In this document: positions 36,118 to 43,589 of the stretch, one piece after another
Numbering within the stretch: the first letter of the stretch is position 1
How the letters are laid out: each line of letters starts with the position of its first letter
Source: Roseimaritima sediminicola
GTDB lineage: Bacteria; Planctomycetota; Planctomycetia; Pirellulales; Pirellulaceae
Length of the DNA stretch: 64,000 nt
Assembly: GCF_009618275.1 (NCBI RefSeq)
Contig: NZ_WIAD01000011.1
Coordinates: 53,646 to 117,645, forward strand
Direction of reading: 5' to 3'
Notes under the pieces: model-generated
The model's input: only the letters and a program-made list of their open reading frames with translations
What the model was told of the DNA's origin: nothing
Database searches by the model: none
Translations under genes and position numbers: made by a program

Positions 36118-37596
36118 CTACGCTACCTGGCCGCCAGCGATGGCGTCCGAGGGGTAGGCGTGCATGCCGTGCTCGGATATATCCAGGCCGGCGGTCTCTT
36201 CTTCGGCGGTGACCCGCAACATGCCCATCAATCTCAGCACGCCGAACACGGTGCCCATCGTGACGAAGGCCCACACGCAGTAGGCCGCCGTGCCGACGAA
36301 CTGAATCCAGAAACTGGTCGCACCGCCGGCCAGATGGGTATTGGGCAGCAGCCCGATCGCCAGGCAGCCCCAGACGCCGCACAGCCCGTGCACCGGCCAG
36401 GCGCCGACCGGATCGTCGATCTTCAGTTTGTCCAGCATGACCACGCCGGTGACCACCAGGACGCCGGCCACCAAACCGACCACGATCGACCAAACGTTTG
36501 AGAAACAGTCACAGCAGGCGGTGATCCCAACCAAGCCCCCCAGAGCACCGTTCAGGCTCATCGTCAGATCGGGTTTGCCGAACAGTCCCCAACTGATCAC
36601 GGTCGCCGCTACGACTCCGCCGGCAGCCGCCAGGGTCGTGTTCACGGCGATCAAGACCATCGCATCGACATCGCCGGTCGCTTGGAAAGCCAACTGGCTG
36701 CCGGGATTAAATCCGTACCAACCCACCCACAGGATAAAGACCCCCAGGGCCGCAAAAGCCACGTTGTGACCGGGCAGCGGTACGCTCTTGCCGTCGGCCG
36801 TAAAGCGACCCAGACGCGGTCCCAGAATGATCGCTCCGGCCAGTCCGGCGAATCCTCCCACGGCGTGCACCACGGCCGAACCCGCGAAGTCCTGGAACGC
36901 CATATCACCAAACTGCGTCAACCAACCGCCCCCCCACTTCCAGTAACCGCTGATCGGGTAGATCAATCCGGTCAGCAGAGCGCTGTAGACCAGGTAGGCA
37001 ACAAACTTCATTCGGCCGGCAACCGCACCGCTGACGATCGTCGCCGCCGTGGCCGCAAACACGGCTTGGAAGAACCAATCGACATGGGGCGAAAACGTGC
37101 GGTCCGCCCCGGCTTCGTAGATCCCCGAGCCGCCGAAGGCAAAGAAACCGCTGATCGTTTCCGCTTGTTCGGGCGTCATGTAGGACGTCGGGTACATCAA
37201 CCCGAAACCGACCAGGAAAAACAGCAAGGCTCCCACCGCCAAATCCATGACGTTCTTGTACAGGATGTTGACCGTGTTCTTGGCCGCGTTCAATCCGACC
37301 TCGACCATCGCAAAGCCGGCTTGCATGAACAGCACCAACACCGCACAGACGAACAACACGATGTTGTCCAGGGCGTAGCCCACGCCCAACTCTTCTTCGA
37401 CGACCGCCTCTTGGGCGGCCGCGCTCGGTTCGGTTGCCGCTGCGGCGGGAACGCTGGCCGCCTCGGAGACTTCAGCGACCACGGGGGCCGACTGGTCTTG
37501 TGACCCGGCGTTCGCCGCGGAGCTACAACACAGGCCCAACAGGGCCAACATCATCAATGGTCCCGGGGTAGGCCTCCCCGTTCGGTACGTACTCAT
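36118..37596 (-). CDS. amt: Ammonium transporter (Amt family)
   Basis: 492 residues from ATG 37596. The N-terminus (PLMMLALLGLCCSSAANAG) is a signal peptide, followed by a ~45-residue Ala/Glu/Val-rich linker. The Amt channel begins at about residue 75 (DNIVLFVCAVLVLFMQAGFAMVE). The pore His pair is present: DFAGSAVVHAVGGFAGL and DPVGAWPVHGLCGVWG. The C-terminal GLDISEHGMHAYP is the conserved Amt tail that transmits PII/GlnK control. No glnB/glnK gene is adjacent. An ATG further upstream is in frame but lies outside the conserved part. Confidence 0.95.
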   Translation of the reverse strand: MSTYRTGRPTPGPLMMLALLGLCCSSAANAGSQDQSAPVVAEVSEAASVPAAAATEPSAAAQEAVVEEELGVGYALDNIVLFVCAVLVLFMQAGFAMVEVGLNAAKNTVNILYKNVMDLAVGALLFFLVGFGLMYPTSYMTPEQAETISGFFAFGGSGIYEAGADRTFSPHVDWFFQAVFAATAATIVSGAVAGRMKFVAYLVYSALLTGLIYPISGYWKWGGGWLTQFGDMAFQDFAGSAVVHAVGGFAGLAGAIILGPRLGRFTADGKSVPLPGHNVAFAALGVFILWVGWYGFNPGSQLAFQATGDVDAMVLIAVNTTLAAAGGVVAATVISWGLFGKPDLTMSLNGALGGLVGITACCDCFSNVWSIVVGLVAGVLVVTGVVMLDKLKIDDPVGAWPVHGLCGVWGCLAIGLLPNTHLAGGATSFWIQFVGTAAYCVWAFVTMGTVFGVLRLMGMLRVTAEEETAGLDISEHGMHAYPSDAIAGGQVA

Positions 37597-37723
37597 TTCT
37601 TGATTGCCTTTCGCAGTCCACAAGTTGAAAGTTCGCCGATGCCACCCGGTGGAGGTACACCCGCGGAAAACAAGGGTGTGAGACGACTGCGAAACCTTCG
37701 TCTGACCTTGCCTGGGCCGTAGT

Positions 37724-37738
37724 CCAATCGTTCTGCCA
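37724..37738 (-). promoter_or_regulatory. Weak sigma-54-like site upstream of amt
   Basis: On the minus strand TGGCA is followed at the right spacing by TTGG (consensus TTGC), about 130 nt before the amt start. One invariant base does not match, so the call is tentative. Nitrogen-regulated sigma-54 promoters are common for amt genes. Confidence 0.2.
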
Positions 37739-37740
37739 AA

Positions 37741-37778
37741 GCGAAAAGCTCGGCGTCTCACGAGGGCCGGCTTTTCGC
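37741..37778. repeat. Inverted repeat upstream of amt
   Basis: GCGAAAAGC (37741-37749) and GCTTTTCGC (37770-37778) with further CGGC/GCCG pairing inside. It lies just upstream of the sigma-54-like site on the minus strand and may be an operator or part of a leader structure. Confidence 0.5.
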
Positions 37779-38010
37779 ACGGGCCGCGCCAAAACCGCCG
37801 ATAGCACGAATCTTCGTTTCGTAAACCTTTCCGTCGCAAATGGTTAGGATTCGAATATTTTTCGGTCCGCGGCCGGCATCGGCGCGCCGGGCCGAGGGAA
37901 CCGCCTAGATAACAGGCAGAACCTGCCCAGCAATCAGGCATCCGGGTATCGCCGCCGCCGCGATCCGGGCCGGCTTGGAAAAGAGGCTCCGAATCGGTCC
38001 GGAAAACGAC

Positions 38011-38040
38011 TTGGAAGCTTGGGCAAGCAGTGTCTATAAT
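38011..38040 (+). promoter_or_regulatory. Sigma-70 promoter candidate for the DUF1559 gene
   Basis: TTGGAA (38011-38016), 18-bp spacer and a perfect TATAAT (38035-38040). It would give a leader of about 330 nt before the DUF1559 start. The rest of 37779-38374 shows no gene. Confidence 0.5.
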
Positions 38041-38374
38041 TTCTTCGATGACTGAACGGCACGGTTTGCCGGCTCGCTGCAGTCGCCCTCAGCCCGCCTT
38101 ATTCTGAGGGTTTGGCAGCGTGCTAATTCCGTGCTTGATCGATCACTTTGCTGGCTGAAGAGCGGCTCGCTGAGGTCCGCTTCCCACCGAAGCCATTCGA
38201 AACCCGCTGAAGTTGCGCCTCTGGGATCCGGTGACGGCCTGGTGCCGCGGACGGATGTTCATGATCGGACTGGCCGGCCAGCGGTTATTGGCATCTTTCT
38301 TGGGGCAAATAGATTGCCCGTTTTTACTGTGCGTTTTGTTGTTCTAGTTTTCTAGTGAACGAGGATTGATAGTT

Positions 38375-39472
38375 ATGTCCAAGAGAATCCGAGGAAGGAC
38401 TGGCTTTACGCTGGTCGAATTGCTGGTGGTCATCGCGATCATCGGCGTATTGGTGGGACTGTTGCTGCCGGCGGTCCAGTCGGCTCGCGAGGCGGCCCGC
38501 CGCATGCAGTGCTCCAACCGCATGAAGCAGATGTCGTTGGCGCTGCACAACTACCACGACGTGCATCGCTCGTTTCCAGCGGCTGGGTCTTTGCCGCAAG
38601 GGGTTCACAACTCGAGGTATTACCCCAGCATCATGGTGGCTTTGCTGCCGTTCATCGAGCAGCAGAACCGCTACGAAGAAGTTCAGCAGCGGATGCGGGC
38701 TACCAGCAGCCTCACAGCGGCCCTGTTTGGTGGTTCGCCCTACACGCAGGAATTTGCGACGATGCTTTGCCCGTCGGATCCCTTCGGCAGCGACCCCTCG
38801 CCGCATGCCTCCAACGCCCGCGTCAATTACATGTTCAACATGGGTGACGGAATGCTGAAGCTGGATGCGGCGTGGCACCATCCCAACTACATCAACAACC
38901 AGTACGTCCAGGCGCGCAACCGCGGCCCCTTTCACCTGTCGTCCTGGAAGTCGTTTGCTTCGATCACCGATGGCACCAGCAACACGTTGGCGTTCAGCGA
39001 ATCGGCTTCGGCCCCTCAGGGATATTGGTCGCGCGAGGTCAAAGGCGGCACGGGGCATAACGGCGCGTTGCTGGAACCGGATGGAGCCCAGCCGATCATT
39101 CACCCCGACGTCTGCATGACCGGCGTGATCGACCCCAATAATCCTCGCCATTACACCAATCCCTGCGACACGTGGCGGGGCAACTTCTGGCAGATGGGCA
39201 CCCCGTGGAACGGTTTTCACACGGTCATTCCGCCCAACGGGCCGAGCTGCTGGGATTCGCCCACCGGTTACTATGCGGCCATTTTCACGCCCAACAGCTA
39301 CCATCCAGGCGGAATCAACGCGACCTTCTTGGATGGTTCGGTTCGCTTTATCACCGACACGATCGACAGCGGAGACCTGACGCAGACCCAGCCAATCAGT
39401 GGCCCCAGCCCCTATGGCACGTGGGGTGCGATGGGCACGCACAACGGCGGCGAGCCCAACGCCACGCCGTAA
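38375..39472 (+). CDS. DUF1559 protein with type IV pilin-like N-terminus
   Basis: 365 residues from ATG 38375, with GAGGA 9 nt upstream. The N-terminus [37 protein letters not shown] has the prepilin processing site before Phe (GFTLVELL) and the pilin helix. Then come the DUF1559 hallmarks [23 protein letters not shown] and, at the C-terminus, [22 protein letters not shown]. These proteins are hugely expanded in planctomycetes; their function is uncertain, perhaps pseudopilin-like envelope structures. A lipoprotein gene of the commonly paired type lies convergent downstream. Confidence 0.94.
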   Translation: MSKRIRGRTGFTLVELLVVIAIIGVLVGLLLPAVQSAREAARRMQCSNRMKQMSLALHNYHDVHRSFPAAGSLPQGVHNSRYYPSIMVALLPFIEQQNRYEEVQQRMRATSSLTAALFGGSPYTQEFATMLCPSDPFGSDPSPHASNARVNYMFNMGDGMLKLDAAWHHPNYINNQYVQARNRGPFHLSSWKSFASITDGTSNTLAFSESASAPQGYWSREVKGGTGHNGALLEPDGAQPIIHPDVCMTGVIDPNNPRHYTNPCDTWRGNFWQMGTPWNGFHTVIPPNGPSCWDSPTGYYAAIFTPNSYHPGGINATFLDGSVRFITDTIDSGDLTQTQPISGPSPYGTWGAMGTHNGGEPNATP

Positions 39473-39504
39473 CGGCCCTGGTCGGCGTGGCTCCACGCTT
39501 GGAA

Positions 39505-39549
39505 CGAAAAAACGCATAGGACAAAACCTTGTCCTATGCGTTTTTTTTG
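39505..39549 (+). terminator. Intrinsic terminator after the DUF1559 gene
   Basis: ACGCATAGGACAA, loop, TTGTCCTATGCGT, then eight T's (39541-39548). A-residues precede the stem, so it could work in both directions. Confidence 0.93.
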
Positions 39550-39556
39550 TTCTGCC

Positions 39557-39740
39557 GTGCTTAAGCACGTCGGCATGAATCTTTCGGTGAAACCCCGCGA
39601 CAACACCCTCCCGCGAAGCGAAAGGGTCGGGCTCTTAGGCCCGGGGAGGGCCCTGCGAAACCCCTCTCCGGGACTAAGAGCCCGACTCTCCCAAAGGGAG
39701 AGTGATGCCGAATTAAGGGTTGCGACGTGCTTAGCTGTCG
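39557..39740. repeat. Multi-hairpin intergenic element, copy 2
   Basis: Inverted relative to 18385-18528 and longer, with an internal insertion around 39640-39670. Shared pieces include GTGAAACCCCGCGACAACAC and CGGGCTCTTAGGCCCGG. Both ends carry GACGTGCTTA-like sequence in opposite orientation. The right end includes the stop codon of the adjacent lipoprotein gene. Confidence 0.8.
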
Positions 39741-40312
39741 GTTCCCATCGGAACGTAGTCACCGCCGCCGCCACCGGTGGCGCTGGCCTGGACGTCTTTC
39801 TCTTTGACCGCGGCGCCGATATCGACCGACAGATCGTTATCAGCATCCGCCGATACGGTCACCGTCAGCGGCGTCGTGCCGGCCGTGCGGAACTCCTTGG
39901 CAACCACCTGAAAAGCCTCGAAAGAGCCGGTCTTGATAGCCCGATCGTACGCGGCTCGCTCTTCCATCGTCGCATTGGCCGCGGGCGGCTCGGGAATGGG
40001 ATCGCCTTCGGTCACCGTCTTATTGACCATGACCTTGAAGGTTCCGGCCGGCACGCCCGGGTATTTGCTGTAGGTCATCAGCGTCGCGACACCGCTCTCA
40101 TCGGTGACGCCACCGGCGGGCCAACGATTCAGCGAAGCGTCTTCGGCAAACAGCGACACCGTCGCTTCAGGCAGCGGTTGGCCGTCCTGGACAACCGTCA
40201 GCGTCGCCGGATACAGCTCGGGCATGCCCTCGGGACGCTGCTCGCTGCAACCGGAAACCAACAGGGCGGCCACACAGCCGACAGACATGACATACCAGTT
40301 CTTCATAAACAT
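39731..40312 (-). CDS. Lipoprotein with carboxypeptidase-regulatory-like domain
   Basis: 193 residues. MFMKNWYVMSVGCVAALLVSGCSEQ is a lipoprotein signal with lipobox VSGC. The mature domain has the transthyretin/CarboxypepD_reg-like pattern ATLTVVQDGQPLPEATVSLFAED and GVTDESGVATL, followed by GVPAGTFKVMVNK. The C-terminus ends in a Gly-rich tail. Such small lipoproteins usually accompany DUF1559 genes in planctomycetes; here the neighbour is convergent. ATG 40306 is an alternative start. The stop codon lies inside the multi-hairpin repeat. Confidence 0.85.
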   Translation of the reverse strand: MFMKNWYVMSVGCVAALLVSGCSEQRPEGMPELYPATLTVVQDGQPLPEATVSLFAEDASLNRWPAGGVTDESGVATLMTYSKYPGVPAGTFKVMVNKTVTEGDPIPEPPAANATMEERAAYDRAIKTGSFEAFQVVAKEFRTAGTTPLTVTVSADADNDLSVDIGAAVKEKDVQASATGGGGGDYVPMGTDS

Positions 40313-40492
40313 TCACCAGATAATCAGGGGAGGGAGGATAGGGGGGGGCACTTAAGATAGGGAGGCACGATCAGCCGGCAAAGCAGCCAACCCAATCGCC
40401 TCCAATCCTACCCTGCCTTTGCGAAACTGAGAACGCCGCAAGCGGTGAGGAAATACCGCGCTGGTTCGCTCCGTTCTCGAAGCCGAACGGAA

Positions 40493-41299
40493 TCAGGCGA
40501 AGGCGAGAAAAACGCCGTACAGCACCAGTGCCAGCAGGGCGGCGATTCCACCGAGCCACCACAGCGAACCGATCAACCCCAGGATGGGCGACGTGGAAGA
40601 GACGGCCGCCGGGGACGCGTCCACCGGCGGCGGGACCGGATCGTCGCCTGCTCTCTGAGCGGGCATTGCCGCTCGGCCGGGAAGCGGCGGTGAGCTGCGG
40701 CGCCTGTCCGAGCCCTGCTTGCGCCTGCCCGGTTCCCGCCCGCCCCCTGCCGCCTTCGCTGCTGCCGCCGGCGACGCGGGGCCGGCCCCGCGGAACAGCG
40801 GGGTAATATCCTGGACTCGCAACTCGGTCTTGCCCAGCAATAACGTGTCGTTGGGGGTGATCAACGCCGCCTTGCGAATCACGTGAAAGCGGTGTCCTTG
40901 GCGCAGTCCGATCCCGTTGGTGCTGGCCAGATCGCACACCACCCACGTGCCCGAGTGGCCGACGATAATCCTTCCGTGGAAACTGGAGACGTTGGTCGAG
41001 TCGATGACGAAATCATTCTCGCTGCTGCGCCCGAACCGTACGATTCGCGAGGCCCCGTCCTCGGCCGGCCAGGGCAAGGCGATCAGGCTGCCCAGCATCA
41101 CCTGCGTCTCCGGTTCGATCGGCGTGGGGCCTTTGATGCGGCTGCCGGCGACGAAGGTTCCGTTGGTGCTGCCGAGGTCGCGCAGCACATAGCCCTGAGA
41201 GGTTTTGCGCAGACTGCAGTGTTCGGCCGAAACGGTCGATTCGGGAATCCAAACATCGCACTGAGGCGAAGAACCAAAGATCCACTCAGGCGTGCTCAC
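40493..41299 (-). CDS. Tandem FHA-domain membrane protein
   Basis: 268 residues. Two forkhead-associated domains bind phosphothreonine: residues about 1-75 (FGSSPQCDVWIPESTVSAEHCSL, DLGSTNGTFV) and about 85-165 (VRFGRSSENDFVIDSTNVSSFHGRI, DLASTNGIGL). A basic, Pro-rich linker follows, then a C-terminal transmembrane helix (SLWWLGGIAALLALVLYGVFLA). It probably docks phosphorylated proteins at the membrane and may read the output of Ser/Thr kinases, of which one lies 11 kb away. It is downstream of the methyltransferase-like gene on the same strand. Confidence 0.9.
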   Translation of the reverse strand: MSTPEWIFGSSPQCDVWIPESTVSAEHCSLRKTSQGYVLRDLGSTNGTFVAGSRIKGPTPIEPETQVMLGSLIALPWPAEDGASRIVRFGRSSENDFVIDSTNVSSFHGRIIVGHSGTWVVCDLASTNGIGLRQGHRFHVIRKAALITPNDTLLLGKTELRVQDITPLFRGAGPASPAAAAKAAGGGREPGRRKQGSDRRRSSPPLPGRAAMPAQRAGDDPVPPPVDASPAAVSSTSPILGLIGSLWWLGGIAALLALVLYGVFLAFA

Positions 41300-41377
41300 C
41301 GTGGTGCTTTCTCTGCAGAAACGGCATCGGACTGGAGAGGCGGGCCGGCGACCAAGCCGCGTCCTGCCTGACCATTA

Positions 41378-42178
41378 CTATAAAGGTTTTCTCCCGCGGC
41401 CAAAACTCAGCGCCGCCACGGCGTAGTGCCGGGACCCCAAGGACCAACGCCACGGTGGGTAGCGCCGCAGATCGACCGCTTGGCCGTCTCGGACCAGCCG
41501 TTGGCCCGCGTCAAAGACCGCTCGCGGATGCATCCCGGTAAAGAAATTGCCGTGGCGAACCGCCGCCGCGATCCGCACGGCCAGTTCGGCCGGCGGCCAA
41601 GCGACCAACTCCGGCAGCGTATCGGAAGAGACGATCTCGAAACTGACCAAAGCGCGGCCGCCCGGACGCAGACGCCGCAGCACATCGTGCAGATGCCCCA
41701 GCCGGACCTCCGCGGCACGGCTTGCGACCGCCGCCGGCCTCTCGGCCGACGAGTGGATGGCACTGTAAACCAATTGAGACAACAACCCTGCGGACAAAAC
41801 CACGTCCGCTGCGGCCTCGGTGGCAGGTGGCTGCAGCCGATCGACCGGATGCTGTAGATCGACCGGCGCGTCCACGCTCAGCCGCGGGCCCGGCTCGCAG
41901 CCCTGTCGCCGAACGCCTTCCAGGACCGCCGCGCGGTCCCAGTCGACCAGCTGCACGCCGGCGAACCGGCCGAGCGCGCGGGGCAAATCCAGATCGTTAC
42001 AGTTTCCGGCGCCCAGCACCATCAACCGGCCCTGGCCCTGTTCGTGGCCCTGGCCCTGTTCGTGGCGACCCGAGCACAGCTCGTCCAGCAAGCGGGCCAA
42101 GTGTTCGCGATGCGTGGCGAACTCGCCCCAGTTTCCGGCCGTCTGGCGATTCCAAGCGATCTGCTGGGAGAGGGACAT
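41378..42178 (-). CDS. Methyltransferase-like (Rossmann-fold) protein
   Basis: 266 residues from ATG 42178 (MSLSQQIAWNRQTAGNWGEF), eight bases after the dgt stop. A class I SAM-dependent methyltransferase pattern is visible: LMVLGAGNCNDLDLPRAL (motif I), GVQLVDWD (motif II acidic end), ADVVLSAGLLSQLV (motif IV region) and LRPGGRALVSFEIV (motif V/VI). The substrate is unknown. A short duplicated EQGQGHEQGQG segment sits before motif I. The open frame extends far upstream, but that part is antisense-like sequence over dgt. Confidence 0.78.
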   Translation of the reverse strand: MSLSQQIAWNRQTAGNWGEFATHREHLARLLDELCSGRHEQGQGHEQGQGRLMVLGAGNCNDLDLPRALGRFAGVQLVDWDRAAVLEGVRRQGCEPGPRLSVDAPVDLQHPVDRLQPPATEAAADVVLSAGLLSQLVYSAIHSSAERPAAVASRAAEVRLGHLHDVLRRLRPGGRALVSFEIVSSDTLPELVAWPPAELAVRIAAAVRHGNFFTGMHPRAVFDAGQRLVRDGQAVDLRRYPPWRWSLGSRHYAVAALSFGRGRKPL

Positions 42179-42186
42179 CGGGCCGT

Positions 42187-43383
42187 TTACCAGTCCGCCA
42201 GCGGGCCGCTGCCGTGCTGGAGGAATTCGTACTGGGCATTGCAGAAGCGGTCGGTCATCCCGGCCAGGTATTCGCCGGCGGCGCGGCGGCCTCCGACCTG
42301 CTCGGCCCGCTGACGAAACCGCAGTGGCAACCGCTCGGGCTGGACGACCAGCGTATCGAACAGGCGTCGCAGTCGATCGGCCGCTCGGTGGCGAACCTTC
42401 ATCAACCGCGGATGCCGGTAGACGTGCTGGAACAGATACGTCTCCAGCTCGCGCTGCTCGTCGCTCAGTTCGATCGAGTGAGTCAATTGCACGCCGGCTT
42501 GGCTGAGTTCCTGGCTGCGACACCCGGCCCACCGCTGCAAGCGTTCGCTGGCTTGTTCCAGAAAGTCGCCGACTTGCAGGTCGATCAACTCGTGCACCAA
42601 AGCCGGCCTCAATTTGACGGCCGACAGCGGACCATGCTTGGCAACCGTCTGCTCCAGGGCTCGGCGAACCAGCCGCAGCTGGGCCAGTTGTTCGATGCTC
42701 AGCAATCCGATTTGCAGGGCGTCGTCGATGTCGTGGGCGTCGTAGGCCAGGGAGTCGGCGATGTCGACGACCTGGACTTCCAGCCGCGCCGAAGCTCCCA
42801 CCACGCCGTGGACCTTGTCGGCCCGCTCGGATTGCCCCTCCAGCACTTCGGCCGATAGGTTCAACCCCGGATAGCCGGTGTAACGCTGCTCCAGTTGCCG
42901 GACGATGGTCAGGGCAAAGGCGTTGTGCGAGAATCCGCCGGCGTCCTCGAGGCACTCGTTCAAGACATCTTCTCCGCAGTGGCCAAACGGCGGGTGTCCG
43001 ATATCGTGCATCAGGGCCAAGGCTTCGGCCAAATCCTCGTTCAACTGCAGGGCTCGGGTGATCGTGCGAGCGATCGAGGCGACTTCAAAGGTATGGGTTA
43101 ATCGCGTACGGTGGTACTCGCCCATGTCTCCGGTAAAGACCTGCATCTTGCCCGACAGACGCCGAAACGCCGAACTGTGCAGGATTCGGTCTCGATCTCG
43201 CTGGAACGGCCCCCGGTAGGCGTGCGGCGGTTCGGCGTACTCGCGACCGGCCGTATCTTCGCTGTGCGTGGCATAGGTGGCCAACATCAGATGCTCGCGC
43301 CGCGCGAGCAAATCCAAACCGGCCGTTCCGGCACCGAAGTAAGCGGTCCGCGGTGCGGGTTTGCGAATGGCGATGTCAGCCAT
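42187..43383 (-). CDS. dgt: dGTPase-like HD-domain triphosphohydrolase
   Basis: About 398 residues from ATG 43383 (MADIAIRKPAPRTAYFG); ATG 43407 or 43452 could also be used. The HD-domain motifs are H..(RTRLTHTFEVASIART), LMHDIGHPPFGHCGEDVLN (HD pair) and VVDIADSLAYDAHDIDDAL (final Asp). QRDRDRILHSSAFRRLSGKMQV is the dGTPase signature at the N-terminus. It hydrolyses dNTPs to nucleosides and triphosphate, limiting nucleotide pools. It is upstream of the methyltransferase-like gene and divergent from uvrA. Confidence 0.93.
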   Translation of the reverse strand: MADIAIRKPAPRTAYFGAGTAGLDLLARREHLMLATYATHSEDTAGREYAEPPHAYRGPFQRDRDRILHSSAFRRLSGKMQVFTGDMGEYHRTRLTHTFEVASIARTITRALQLNEDLAEALALMHDIGHPPFGHCGEDVLNECLEDAGGFSHNAFALTIVRQLEQRYTGYPGLNLSAEVLEGQSERADKVHGVVGASARLEVQVVDIADSLAYDAHDIDDALQIGLLSIEQLAQLRLVRRALEQTVAKHGPLSAVKLRPALVHELIDLQVGDFLEQASERLQRWAGCRSQELSQAGVQLTHSIELSDEQRELETYLFQHVYRHPRLMKVRHRAADRLRRLFDTLVVQPERLPLRFRQRAEQVGGRRAAGEYLAGMTDRFCNAQYEFLQHGSGPLADW

Positions 43384-43523
43384 GGAAGGGGTCGGGGTGC
43401 CGGGCATTTTTGCGGAGGATTCCCCCTGAAAGCGTTCGGGAAAATCCTCCACCGCTGCAGCGGTTTTCGTGGTTTTCCCGTCAGGACGTTCGCGGGGCTG
43501 GTTGTCGGTCGGTCTAAGCTGTC

Positions 43524-43574
43524 TTGATCAAGTATGAAATCAGTCGTAAAGCATTAAAAGCATCAAAAGCATTC
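43524..43574 (+). promoter_or_regulatory. Candidate uvrA promoter with 9-bp tandem repeats
   Basis: TTGATC (43524-43529), 17-bp spacer and TAAAGC (43547-43552), a modest sigma-70 match. Three tandem AAAGCATTA-like 9-mers (43548-43574) overlap the -10 and fill the leader up to the GTG start. No known LexA-type box was recognised. Confidence 0.3.
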
Positions 43575-43589
43575 TAGGTTGTAATTTCG

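Noticed and set aside
36118..37941. Extended start of the ammonium transporter
   Set aside because: The extra 115 residues have no conserved content and would bury the signal peptide that begins at 37596.
41378..42955. Extended 525-codon version of the methyltransferase-like gene
   Set aside because: The first half is an alternative frame of dgt; the ATG at 42178 directly after the dgt stop gives a sensible protein.
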